This document shows, piece after piece, positions 53,205 through 64,000 of a stretch of 64,000 bases of DNA. A program made the position numbers and the translations under genes. The notes beneath the pieces were generated by a model that did no database searches, was not told the origin of the DNA, and saw nothing but the letters and a program-made list of their open reading frames with translations. The stretch's first letter is position 1. Every line of letters starts with the position of its first letter. The DNA is from Zerene cesonia (taxonomy: Eukaryota > Arthropoda > Insecta > Lepidoptera > Pieridae): the NCBI RefSeq assembly GCF_012273895.1, contig NW_024045132.1:1240001-1304000 (forward strand), read 5' to 3'.

Positions 53205-56200
53205 ATGGCTATTTGGATTCTGTTTTGCAGTTTCGCGGTGATGTCGGCAGCTCACATTAGTGATTATGAAGGTAGGAAAGTATGAAATTATCATTAAAAA
53301 TTTATTGCTTATTCTTTGCTTTTTATTTAAATAAAGCACATATATCTGTAATGCTTAAAATATAACATTCATTGTTATATATCAAGTTAAACTAGAATGA
53401 TATTTAATGGTTGATAAAATTACTAAAATAAAGGGAAACCCTTTATTTTAGTAATAGTGTAGTATGTCTATGGAACTCTGAACCCTTCGACCTTCCTAGA
53501 GTTTAGTAAATTATGTTTGTGAAACAAAATACTTGATCATATCATTTGTAATGACAGATATTAGCAAAAAAGAATTCAACTAGTGTACAAATAGATAGTT
53601 TGCTATTATTTTATAGAAGTAATTGTAGGTAAAAGTATTTTTTCCGATCCAATAAAACAATTTAATTTTATACATGACAAGCGGTCCGCCCGGCTTCGCC
53701 CGTGGTACATATATAGGCTATTGCTTCCTCAATAAATGGGCTATCTAACACTGAAAGAATTTTCCTCAAATAAAGTTATTCAACAAAATGAACTGTGAAT
53801 ATAATTTAGGTAGGTATTAAATCACAGGAATCTTTGTTGTTATCGCATATAGTATCGCTTATAAATGACACGCCATATGATATTTTAATATAAATAAAGA
53901 TAATAATTATAAATCGTTTTGCCCTGATCTATAAACAAAACGAAACCGAGGTTGGCGCCATATTTATTTTAAACACAAAATAGAGTTTGTAAATACCGAA
54001 TATTAAACTTGAAATTTTTTATCATGCCAGAAGCGAAAGCAAAAGCGTTATAATAATAATTTTTATTTATTGTAATTAGACGTTGGAATTTCAATAAACA
54101 TTAGGTACTATCTTAAAAAACAAATAATATCATCATAATCGAATGATGCTAAGTTAACCACGTTAACGATATTTTTTGTACAAAATCGCAGCGTTATGAT
54201 TAGAGTTTTAATTAAATATTACCTATTCAAATTCATTTTTATACCTAGATTATTAAATGTGTATTTATCTGTACCCGCTAATGAAAAATACTTGATATTA
54301 GTGGCCGCGAAGTCAGTCCTAGCCGCAGTACGGCGAGGGACTGTATTTTTCTTTCTATTATTTAAAAATTTCTCAATCCTTAGTATTAGTCATAATATTT
54401 TTTCTATTTTCAGATGATTGTCCATCGTATTGCTTTGGAGAACCTTATCAATGTATAAACGGACACTGCTTCTGCGCGAGTGGGTATATGCCTAACCTAT
54501 ACCAAACTCAATGCGTTAAATGCCCAGGTATTTAAAGTCGTCTCATCCATATAGGTTTAGATGTAACACTCATAAGATCGAGTTTACTTTTAACAACGGA
54601 AGCGTGTTACCAATGTCAAATTTAATACTTTGATAAAAATGCTGTAATGTGAATGAAAACCATTTGAAGGTGAAAATCTTAATTTCTTGAGTACTATTTT
54701 ATAATGGAAAATTACATACCCATTTTAGGTTTAGGAGAACCTTGCTTTGGTCTGTGTTGTAGTCAGAACATGACTCTGCAATGTTGGCAAGGCATATGCC
54801 AATCGTGCTATGCCCCAAATGGAAAGTGGATTTGCAGGTATTACAAAATTGAAATATCTTATGAAAAATATTATTAAAAATAAAGAGCTTTCAATACAGT
54901 TACATAGCTTATTCAAATAACTTAAAAAAACTTCAGCTTACAGCTAAGCCATGGTAGGTCAATTATCTCGACATCAAATTTTAGCTACTACATAATAATT
55001 ATTTTCAATAGTTTCCTCGTTCTGTATATTTGGTGCTAGATTTCCTCTAAAACTGAAGTAAATAAGAAATTACCAGCACTTAAAACGTTTGGATTTTTAT
55101 ATATCTACCTAACTAGGCACTTTACAAAAAAAACCTTGAAAAACTAAATGTATTTATTACATACGTCTGAAATTTTTCTTAGCGTGAGGAATGACAGTAT
55201 TTTTTACTCTTAGAGACCCTGCCGACCAAATAATTCTAATATCAGGAACTCAGATTATAATGGCATCAGCTTTGGTTTTGGGAATCATTGCCACATTTAT
55301 ACTTCTGTATAAGCTGTGTGCTGCTACCACAATCAGGTGAGTCGATCTTCCACATAGGTTAATTATAGTTATACTTAGTCTGGCCATAAATACTGTTACA
55401 CTTAATTATAAAAAAATATTACATTTGAATTTCGAATCTGTNNNNNNNNNNNNNNNNNNNNNNNNNNNNNNNNNNNNNNNNNNNNNNNNNNNNNNNNNNN
55501 NNNNNNNNNNNNNNNNNNNNNNNNNNNNNNNNNNNNNNNNNNNNNNNNNNNNNNNNNNNNNNNNNNNNNNNNNNNNNNNNNNNNNNNNNNNNNNNNNNNN
55601 NNNNNNNNNNNNNNNNNNNNNNNNNNNNNNNNNNNNNNNNNNNNNNNNNNNNNNNNNNNNNNNNNNNNNNNNNNNNNNNNNNNNNNNNNNNNNNNNNNNN
55701 NNNNNNNNNNNNNNNNNNNNNNNNNNNNNNNNNNNNNNNNNNNNNNNNNNNNNNNNNNNNNNNNNNNNNNNNNNNNNNNNNNNNNNNNNNNNNNNNNNNN
55801 NNNNNNNNNNNNNNNNNNNNNNNNNNNNNNNNNNNNNNNNNNNNNNNNNNNNNNNNNNNNNNNNNNNNNNNNNNNNNNNNNNNNNNNNNNNNNNNNNNNN
55901 NNNNNNNNNNNNNNNNNNNNNNNNNNNNNNNNNNNNNNNNNNNNNNNNNNNNNNNNNNNNNNNNNNNNNNNNNNNNNNNNNNNNNNNNNNNNNNNNNNNN
56001 NNNNNNNNNNNNNNNNNNNNNNNNNNNNNNNNNNNNNNNNNNNNNNNNNNNNNNNNNNNNNNNNNNNNNNNNNNNNNNNNNNNNNNNNNNNNNNNNNNNN
56101 NNNNNNNNNNNNNNNNNNNNNNNNNNNNNNNNNNNNNNNNNNNNNNNNNNNNNNNNNNNNNNNNNNNNNNNNNNNNNNNNNNNNNNNNNNNNNNNNNNNN

Positions 56201-59200
56201 NNNNNNNNNNNNNNNNNNNNNNNNNNNNNNNNNNNNNNNNNNNNNNNNNNNNNNNNNNNNNNNNNNNNNNNNNNNNNNNNNNNNNNNNNNNNNNNNNNNN
56301 NNNNNNNNNNNNNNNNNNNNNNNNNNNNNNNNNNNNNNNNNNNNNNNNNNNNNNNNNNNNNNNNNNNNNNNNNNNNNNNNNNNNNNNNNNNNNNNNNNNN
56401 NNNNNNNNNNNNNNNNNNNNNNNNNNNNNNNNNNNNNNNNNACATAGAACATCAGTTTACTTGGAAGTGACATTGCGCTTTAAGCATCGAAAGGTTTGGG
56501 CGGGTTTATTAGTAAATTGATATAGTACAATACTCACAAAACCGGAGTTTAAGTATATTGCAGCGGGATACATCGGAGCTCTTGATGATTCCGATCTTGT
56601 GTATCTGAAAAAAATATAATTTTATTTTCTTCGCGTATTAGTACTTTATTTGATGGATTTTAAATGGAGTATTACATTATTAACGAACTAGATGCTAATA
56701 TCACGTCAACTGTAAAGTTTTCAAAATCATTTTATTCGGCGTGATGGCAAATTCGGGAATTTATTTTTGTCACATATGTTAACATATCCATTATAAAAAA
56801 TTGTAAATTGTAATGTGTATTAATATCTGTAAACCTACGTTATAATGAATTGTAGCCCGCAGTCATGTTATTTTTAATAACATACAACGAAATTTAAACA
56901 TTTATTATTATAATATAATATTTCAGATTAATAAGTTTTTTTTTTACCTTGGTGGTGCATCCCTCAATCTCTCGTCAACATATATTTGTAAACTTCCAAC
57001 AGAAAGCCTACTGCCTCCATTGGAGCCATTTCTGCCAACAGGACTAAAATTAAATTAACGTTAACACCTTAATCTTGAAGTATGGTAATAATCCATCTTT
57101 TTTTCCATCCGCAATAAGAAACACATCAAAAAATAATCAATTATCGAAATCAGAGAGAGAGAGAGAGAGAGAATTTGACATAAGAATTAGTAATTAGAGG
57201 CTAGTCTGTAAATCTGCTACTGATTGAGTTCCAGCACTGTAGTGTTAGATCAAAAGATTTCATATTGTTGACTAATAAATGAAAATGAAACCACAACCAG
57301 GAACCTTTGTTTACATATAACTTTATTTAAGTACTTAGTAGCTAAGTCACAATATGCGTTTTTGCCATTACACATTGGAATTTAAATAAAAAATGACCTC
57401 CATAAACCTGAATTTGGGTTAGTAGGCTGGTGCTTAAACCCCTTCATTAAAAATACTGCAAATAAAACACAACTAAAGCTATATCAATAAGCAGCAATAA
57501 GTAGGTAACTATGCTCAGTATTTACTAAATAATGGGAGTCAATAACCCAAATAACTTTGTACAGAATTTCGAATTAAGGTAGCAGCATATTTATTAAATT
57601 GACCAGACAGCAAAGCATCTACTGTAAATAGGTGGATGGTATTGCGTAGTTTGTGCGCTGTTTAACTATATATANNNNNNNNNNNNNNNNNNNNNNNNNN
57701 NNNNNNNNNNNNNNNNNNNNNNNNNNNNNNNNNNNNNNNNNNNNNNNNNNNNNNNNNNNNNNNNNNNNNNNNNNNNNNNNNNNNNNNNNNNNNNNNNNNN
57801 NNNNNNNNNNNNNNNNNNNNNNNNNNNNNNNNNNNNNNNNNNNNNNNNNNNNNNNNNNNNNNNNNNNNNNNNNNNNNNNNNNNNNNNNNNNNNNNNNNNN
57901 NNNNNNNNNNNNNNNNNNNNNNNNNNNNNNNNNNNNNNNNNNNNNNNNNNNNNNNNNNNNNNNNNNNNNNNNNNNNNNNNNNNNNNNNNNNNNNNNNNNN
58001 NNNNNNNNNNNNNNNNNNNNNNNNNNNNNNNNNNNNNNNNNNNNNNNNNNNNNNNNNNNNNNNNNNNNNNNNNNNNNNNNNNNNNNNNNNNNNNNNNNNN
58101 NNNNNNNNNNNNNNNNNNNNNNNNNNNNNNNNNNNNNNNNNNNNNNNNNNNNNNNNNNNNNNNNNNNNNNNNNNNNNNNNNNNNNNNNNNNNNNNNNNNN
58201 NNNNNNNNNNNNNNNNNNNNNNNNNNNNNNNNNNNNNNNNNNNNNNNNNNNNNNNNNNNNNNNNNNNNNNNNNNNNNNNNNNNNNNNNNNNNNNNNNNNN
58301 NNNNNNNNNNNNNNNNNNNNNNNNNNNNNNNNNNNNNNNNNNNNNNNNNNNNNNNNNNNNNNNNNNNNNNNNNNNNNNNNNNNNNNNNNNNNNNNNNNNN
58401 NNNNNNNNNNNNNNNNNNNNNNNNNNNNNNNNNNNNNNNNNNNNNNNNNNNNNNNNNNNNNNNNNNNNNNNNNNNNNNNNNNNNNNNNNNNNNNNNNNNN
58501 NNNNNNNNNNNNNNNNNNNNNNNNNNNNNNNNNNNNNNNNNNNNNNNNNNNNNNNNNNNNNNNNNNNNNNNNNNNNNNNNNNNNNNNNNNNNNNNNNNNN
58601 NNNNNNNNNNNNNNNNNNNNNNNNNNNNNNNNNNNNNNNNNNNNNNNNNNNNNNNNNNNNNNNNNNNNNNNNNNTATTTATGTATTAAACTGACACACTG
58701 TAAAAGTAATAAATGTTATTTGCAGTTAACAATTTTCTTTTTTCTTTATTACCATATTTATGGCAAGACTAGGTATATATAACATATCCATATGTGAAAC
58801 TGATAGCAGAGGAATTCATTCCTTTCATATGGATAAACAAATTAATTCTTCGATGAGAGTTATTTTTTTTAGTGCGTCGTAGTTAATTATTATTCAAATC
58901 CTGGTTTCTGTTTCCTTTTCTGAGCTGAAAAACTAATTATATTTAATGTACCTAGTACTTAATTAAAAAATAAAATAATTATTCATATGTTACACCACCA
59001 TAAATAAATATAGTGCGGTTAAACGGAGCTTAATGATTTTTGATGTATTATTTTTATGTCCTCGAATTAGAATATTAACAAAATTATAGCTTAAGACGGT
59101 TATTATATATTACGTTATTACATTAATAAATTTTCATGTCACAATGTACATGAAATAAGTTATTTGACGAACTGGTTTTTATCGAGGCTTGTAAAAACAG

Positions 59201-59394
59201 TCTGGAAAGGTAAAAAATTTAAACAGCCGCCAACGGACAAGCCACAAATAATCTATTTTTGTCTTGTGCGTAAAAATTTTTTCCACTCATATTCTTTTTT
59301 GTTGCAGGTCCATGATAACACGATTCCTCCTCCACCCTACACACCTGAAAGAAAAGACGAAAACCCTCAAAACGCAACGGTTCACATATAAAAG
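53205..59394 (+). CDS. Small single-pass membrane protein, Cys-rich ectodomain and PPPPY tail (gapped)
   Basis: Not a family I can name. Exons: 53205-53271 (signal peptide MAIWILFCSFAVMSAAHI), 54414-54527 (PSYCFGEPYQCINGHCFCAS, EGF/EB-like), 54729-54837 (GEPCFGLCCSQNMTLQCWQG, ends GKWIC), 55214-55336 (DPADQ, then TM MASALVLGIIATFILLY, then KLCAATTIR) and 59308-59394 (VHDNTIPPPPYTPERKD to a TAA stop). The first four join in one frame. The fourth ends in phase 2, but the natural frame of the last exon is phase 0, so at least one exon is missing, probably in a gap (55442-56441 or 57675-58674). PPPPY is a binding motif for WW domains such as Nedd4-type ubiquitin ligases. The topology recalls WBP1/VOPP1 and Shisa-like adaptors, by analogy only. 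Confidence 0.75.
53419..53455. repeat. Perfect 17-bp hairpin with a 3-base loop
   Basis: ATTACTAAAATAAAGGG at 53419-53435, AAA loop, then its exact reverse complement at 53439-53455. It lies in intron 1 of the membrane-protein gene. No terminal duplication or transposon signature is evident. Confidence 0.9.
53670..53735 (+). mobile_element. Repeat fragment 'gcggtccgcccggcttcgcc'
   Basis: It contains 'gcggtccgcccggcttcgcc' and 'cgtggtacatatataggc', matching the start of the 49261-49440 element. It is intronic. Confidence 0.55.
55442..56441. other. Assembly gap, exactly 1,000 N
   Basis: Placeholder inside the intron(s) between the transmembrane exon and the last exon of the membrane-protein gene. 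It may hide coding exons of both strands. Confidence 0.98.
56538..57043 (-). CDS. Two internal coding exons of an unidentified minus-strand gene
   Basis: Exon A 57043-56948 (acceptor TTTAATTTTAG, donor AG/GTAAAA) and exon B 56604-56538 (acceptor TATTTTTTTCAG, donor GTGAGT). Joined AG/A they read in one frame: PVGRNGSNGGSRLSVGSLQ, IYVDERLRDAPPRYTRSE, SSRAPMYPAAIYLNSGF. The other frames of both exons fit the join less well or contain stops. The segment is Gly/Ser-rich, then Pro- and Tyr-containing (APPRY, APMYP), like the cytoplasmic or linker part of a larger protein. Both neighbours are gaps, so the rest of the gene is not visible. It lies inside the introns of the plus-strand membrane-protein gene. 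I do not recognise the family. Confidence 0.65.
57152..57172. repeat. (GA)n microsatellite
   Basis: About ten GA units, visible directly. Confidence 0.92.
57675..58674. other. Assembly gap, exactly 1,000 N
   Basis: Placeholder between the minus-strand exons and the last exon of the membrane-protein gene. The flanks are AT-rich and do not obviously overlap. Confidence 0.98.
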
Positions 59395-59462
59395 ATACTG
59401 ATTGATGATAGAATAAAATATTTTACAATATTTTATGAACTCTCTTATTTATGATCATCGCA

Positions 59463-59675
59463 TTAATGATATTCAATATATTTAGAAGATTGCTGTTCGT
59501 CAGTCTCGCTTAAACTCGAGATTCGCGATTTTGATAATTTTAGTTTAGATGTATTCATAATAGCCCCTTTAAGTAAGTAAGTAATGATAGTCAGGAAATC
59601 CTGCCTAAAAATGTTCTTTGGCGTTACGAAGTTGTAGAAAATGTCAACGACGCTCCGGGAGAGTGTGATGTCCAT
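59463..59675 (-). CDS. Small open frame, 70 aa, function unknown
   Basis: An ATG-to-stop frame on the minus strand, tail-to-tail with the membrane-protein gene whose stop is 70 bases away. It begins MDITLSRSVVDIFYNFVTPK, has a moderately hydrophobic middle (FLTIITYLLKGAIM) and a Ser/Glu-rich end (SRISSLSETDEQQSS). Composition is more protein-like than most short frames here, and third positions are not purely A/T. No splice donor is seen inside, and no family is recognised. It could be a small real gene divergent from HYPK or a chance frame. Confidence 0.35.
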   Translation of the reverse strand: MDITLSRSVVDIFYNFVTPKNIFRQDFLTIITYLLKGAIMNTSKLKLSKSRISSLSETDEQQSSKYIEYH

Positions 59676-60600
59676 TTTATGTTTCTAAATGGAATCAATT
59701 GTCAACAATTTTGAACAATTTTAAAACTCAGCAAGTAATCAAGTAACAACACCAAGAACAAAAGGTCGAATCCAGAACCTTCTTACTTTTGGCGACTTCG
59801 GTTAAGATTTATTTTTAAATTTCATTATTGCAATCTGTGTAGAATATTTTATAGGATCTTGCAATCAAAAGAAATATGTAGCAACCCAAACTTTTATTTC
59901 TAATAACCCCATAATCTCCTCTCTCCAAGTCTAATGAACCATCACCTCGTCTTAATAAAATAACCTATTTTTTACATTTCATAAATTACATTTTATTACC
60001 TATAAAGAAAATATATATTATTATAATTACAAAGAAAATATATAGTATTCATATAAACTCATACTCCAACATAAGTTTGTTAATATTTGAAGGTGGCAAT
60101 ATTGTGAAAATGCGGATCACAGTCTGAAATTAATATTAACCCCATTCTACGGTAGAACTCTACATACTCAATTCTCAACACAATAGACCTACTGTGCCAA
60201 AGAGTAGTGCTATCAAGAAGTATCAATCCGAAATTTTACATATATAAAATAGTTGAACTCCATATTGCCTTGAAACAACTATAATCTTAGTCAAAGATAA
60301 AAATATCTTACCGCTCTTCCCTCAGTCTAAGAATCTATGAATAATAAAAAGTCGACACCCCCTTATTGACTATGATCAAATACCAATAACCTTGTGTTCA
60401 AATAAGGAACTTAATAGAAAAATATCAAACGTCAATCTTTAATTGTCAAATTACCAAAGGTAAGTTTAAAGTGTGCTCATGTTTTTCGAATAATATTTGA
60501 TTGAACTTCAAATGAAAGTGAGAATAAATAACATATAATTTCAGTAACATCAATGTTTTGTAGACCATAAATCTAAACACTTTAAATATAACCAATAAGC
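59676..60600. promoter_or_regulatory. Upstream region of HYPK
   Basis: 925 bases between the 70-residue minus-strand frame and the HYPK start codon; AT-rich, no repeat recognised. HYPK transcription should start within the last 150 bases or so. If the small minus-strand frame is real, this is a bidirectional promoter region. Confidence 0.4.
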
Positions 60601-61797
60601 ATGGCTGACGAAGAAATTAATGGTGATACCGATGATATCCAGCATGACAAAGATAAAACCCAAAAGAAGACTGCAAAGCATGATAGTGGGGTTGCAGATC
60701 TAGAAAAAGTCACAGATTACGCTGAAGAGAAAGAAATATCGTCACAAGACATCTCAGGGGTAAGTAGATGTTGTTTATCTATAAACATGTATCTGCCTAC
60801 ACAGCATCAATTTCGATACATTAATTTCACACAATGTCATGATACACATGTATATTAAAATTTTATTTATCAAAAGTTATTACTAGACTATGTGATAATC
60901 TATTTAATAGAAATCTTAAAGCTAGAGTGAGTAGTTAATATTGTATTGAGTGTTCTACTTTAATTACATTAGGCACTATAAGCTTTTACTTTTTGATGGA
61001 CAACTTACAAATTTAAAATAAATTTAGTCATTGACACAGTAAATTTATTTCAATAAGTATTAATGTTGAGTTCAGTAATTAATTATAATCATGTATTTCA
61101 ACTAGTATTACTTATACAAACTGTAGTTTAGACTTTTATTTCATTGTGTATTTGTATATAGTCATGAAATATAGAAATATTGGAATTTATTTTTCCCTTA
61201 ACATTTCAGGCTCTATCACTAATAGGCGACAGAAGGAACAAAGAGGCTGCTGAACGATTGGAAAAAGAAAAGGAGCTACAAAAAGTTTCTGTAAAAAAAG
61301 ATGATATAGAATTAATTGTAAGTAGAATATTTTTCATAAAAACTATGAAAGTTAAATTAAAAAAATAAATTGAACAATTTTGCAATTTATTTCAATAACT
61401 TTCATTACATACAATGAATTATAAATCTGAAGAGTTTGTTTTTTAATTAGTAAGTAGTAGTTTTGGAGTAATTTCAATAAATCATTCACATTCAAATCAT
61501 ATCTACATAATGCCTGAGTGCTATAGGCTATATAATATATACCATGGGCTAAGCCGGGTTAGACTGTTAGTAGCTTAAAAAAAAACCAAATAAATACAAT
61601 ATTGATCTGAATTTTAGTTTCACAATTTTTTAATGTAATGTAGTATCTGCATTGTAAAATATGCACAAATAATAAATACAATGAATATTTTACAATTTCA
61701 GGTTAAAGAAATGGAAATCTCAAGGATTCTAGCTGAGCGAACACTGCGGGAACATCGGGGTGATGTTGTTGCGGCATTGACAACACTCACCAATTAA
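60601..61797 (+). CDS. HYPK: Huntingtin-interacting protein K (HYPK)
   Basis: Small partner of the N-terminal acetyltransferase NatA (Naa10/Naa15), acting at the ribosome; it also has chaperone-like binding. Exons: 60601-60759, 61210-61317 and 61702-61797 (stop TAA), all joined in phase 0, giving 120 residues, close to the animal norm. The N terminus is acidic and disordered (MADEEINGDTDDIQHDKD). The middle is the conserved helix ALSLIGDRRNKEAAERLEKE that sits on the acetyltransferase. The C-terminal UBA-like domain is KKDDIELIVKEMEISR, then AERTLREHRGDVVAALTTL ending in TN. Intron 2 falls inside DIELI/VKEME. Identification is firm. Confidence 0.96.
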
Positions 61798-64000
61798 TTT
61801 AATACCAACAAGTGATATATAAATGTTAAAATAGACTTTTGTATCCACTAAATTTAGTTTTATTTTGAATCAGTTTCTTTAGAAATAGTGTATTTTAGCA
61901 AGTACACTTCAAATTTATAACATCCTATCTCTGTATTATTAAGTTAACTTGATAGTCTTGAATCTTTGTTCATCTTTCGAAAGGATCAAGATTTTTAAAC
62001 TTTGAAATAGGGGATACTGGTTGGGTAGGTTGTTTAATAAACATTGGATGGTAAGTGAAAAACACTTGATATAAAGGATAATTTTTGAATATTGAACTTT
62101 AAAGACATCTGACAAAAGGTCAATTTTGTATTGATAGTTTTTGCTGTGTGCAACAGCTATATTTTAATTAGTGTTCTTCTATTTGAAATTATTAAATACA
62201 ATATAGCATCTATAAGGTTTTAAATGTTTGTAACCCAATATGATATTTAATCTACAATATTAAAAATATTAATTAATATTTAATGCTGAGGTTTGGTTTT
62301 AATTAATTTAGTATATTTTGTTTGGTAAAATTTGCTTTGTTTTCTTAAAAGGCAATCCATAAAATACAACGACACACGTTAAGTGATCGTAATCAATGAA
62401 ATGTGACAAATGACCGAAAATGGACCGAAATATGTATTTCCATTCTTACTATTAGCATTTTTGTTAAAATCTTCACATATATATAAAAGGTGCAATAACA
62501 CATTACTGTTCACACATGACTCGACGACATATTCGAAGAAAGATACGTATACGAGTTCCACGCGAAGTACTGTTGGCTGAGAAGGGTAAAAAGCTAGTTA
62601 ATTATAAAAAGGAATGTCGGCAAATATTTGTAAAAGTGTTATACATAATTCTATTTTATGATAAAGGAAAACAAACAACTAGATGGGTCATCTCGTGTCA
62701 ATCGACAAACGCCGCCCATCAGCATTCGCGACACTTGGGTTGCTAATGTTCTGCTACCGTAAAATTGGTTGTCTTGATTTAAAAATATGAAGTTTTCAGA
62801 CTGAGCATATGTTATTATTATAAGTAAGGCTTAATTGTTAATTTTTGAGTCTTCGAGTGTTCGGTAAAATCGCTGATGGTTCATCCCAAATGATGTTAAC
62901 AAAAGGATAGAACTCCTCCAGCCAGGACTGCAAATTTAAAACCAAGAACGTCTTTGTGTTGGAAATCAAGTGCGAGTTCGAAAAATTAGGAGTTCTATGT
63001 AGTAAATGATAATTAGATTATATATAATAGATGGTAGATTGTCGTCCTAAATAAGCAGTTAATGACTGTTTGAACAAATAAAAAAATAACTGAACTACGG
63101 AGAGCGGGAGGAGGTAGGGAGGTAGAACTAACGTTCTCGGTCTATAGCGGTGTGCTCATTTCTAGAAATGATTGGAGGTGATTTTGTTTTTTTTCCATCG
63201 CATCAAATTAGTAGTGTTTTATAGACTCCTAGTATCGATCCTGAATTAAATTATTTCAAACGTATCGTATATTATATATATTAAACGACAATCATCGATA
63301 TTACTTTATAATTATATTTACTTATTGTATCATTTGAAGAAGCATGCACTGACTTTAATTTTGTTCTCTATACTTAGTAACTTACCTATAGTCTGACATA
63401 ACTGATGTCTGATGATGAAAAACCTTATGTGAACGAATTTCGAGTATTGTTTGCCTGTAGCTAAGGATTATTTCAGATATTACTGTGAATGGTGTTACGA
63501 GAGTATACTTTAATAGGTACCATTTTAAACCCAATCTTTCTTCTTAATTTATTAATTTATAAATGACGTAAGGTAGAATATATATTATCTGTATTTGGAA
63601 TCTAGTCTATGCTTAGTGAGGTGTGTTTGACTTTTACATTGTGTGTGTTTTCTACGTTCATTTTATTTTTCCTATTTAAAAACTTTTACTTCCTTCTTTT
63701 ATTTATTAACAAATTTTATTTATTTTCTTATTTGGTGTGAGATAGCAAAACCTTGAATAATCAGTACCACGGTAAGTAATAAATCAGCTAGTCGAAATGT
63801 CAAATTGATACATAGAGAATCCAACTGCTGATCCTAAGCATGCCCAAATAAAATAGTAATTTTGCCCTTGACGGTATTTTTACGAATATCAGACTCTTTT
63901 CTTCTTTATTAGTATATACGACACTAGACATGATAAGATATGCAATGAACAATAGGATTCTTCCTATGGCGTAATATCACACGCTACGCCAATATGGAGT
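61798..64000. other. HYPK 3' end and intergenic, no gene seen
   Basis: An AATAAA-type signal at about 62033 may end the HYPK transcript. A 76-codon basic frame at 62516-62746 has no family features. A GC-richer patch at about 63095-63140 (purine-rich, 'ggagagcgggaggaggtagg') is unexplained. No exon with convincing splice sites was found. Confidence 0.5.
62907..62998. repeat. 11-bp inverted repeat bounding a 92-bp segment
   Basis: ATAGAACTCCT at 62907-62917 and AGGAGTTCTAT at 62988-62998 are exact reverse complements. The enclosed 70 bases have a different composition from the flanks. It may be a tiny inverted-repeat element or a stem-loop. Confidence 0.55.

Noticed and set aside
62516..62746. 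76-codon basic open frame downstream of HYPK
   Set aside because: Arg/Lys-rich start looks suggestive, but there is no conserved motif and the rest is low in coding character.
1..64000. CRISPR arrays, bacterial operons or phage modules
   Set aside because: The sequence is an intron-bearing animal genome; no regularly spaced repeats or prokaryotic gene layout are present.

Overview
The window is AT-rich nuclear DNA from an insect, almost certainly a moth or butterfly. The genes have short exons and long introns. Several protein families fit Lepidoptera: a bombyxin-type insulin, divergent intronless ionotropic receptors and a complete insect G-alpha-q gene. The introns carry repeat families I associate with lepidopteran genomes, including tRNA-derived SINEs with GATGAT tails and short elements beginning or ending with 'CTAGC...CCCGCG'. 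Four gaps of exactly 1,000 N mark scaffold joins.

Layout. (1) 1-4202 is the 3' part of a fatty-acid amide hydrolase 2-like amidase gene (+ strand, six exons). The block 2977-8032 runs into a gap and then reappears almost unchanged at 9033-13902, carrying a second copy of the last two exons. This looks like two alleles placed end to end by the assembler rather than a biological duplication. (2) 14778-34828 is a complete G-alpha-q gene (+). It has five constitutive exons and three pairs of alternative exons (4a/4b, 7a/7b, 8a/8b). Every splice choice gives a 353-residue protein, so up to eight isoforms are possible. (3) 37801-39576 and 42543-44291 are two tandem, related, intronless ionotropic-receptor genes (+). 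(4) 45466-46137 and 48551-49221 are two insulin-like peptide genes in tandem on the minus strand. One is bombyxin-like. The other is divergent, with no Gly after the first B-chain Cys and a C-terminal tail after the A chain. (5) 53205-59394 is a gene for a small single-pass membrane protein (+), with a Cys-rich ectodomain and a PPPPY tail, interrupted by two gaps. Two good minus-strand coding exons (56538-57043) lie inside its last introns. (6) 60601-61797 is HYPK (+), the huntingtin-interacting protein K, in three exons. The rest, to 64000, shows no convincing gene.

Functional picture. The genes are unrelated neighbours, as is usual for an animal chromosome, but chemosensory and hormonal signalling are well represented: G-alpha-q, two ionotropic receptors and two insulin-like peptides. 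The strongest observations are the threefold exon duplication in G-alpha-q, the divergent insulin-like gene, the nested minus-strand coding segments in G-alpha-q and in the membrane-protein gene, a perfect 17-bp hairpin with a 3-base loop, and several assembly problems that change how the window should be read. I did not find a wholly new system.
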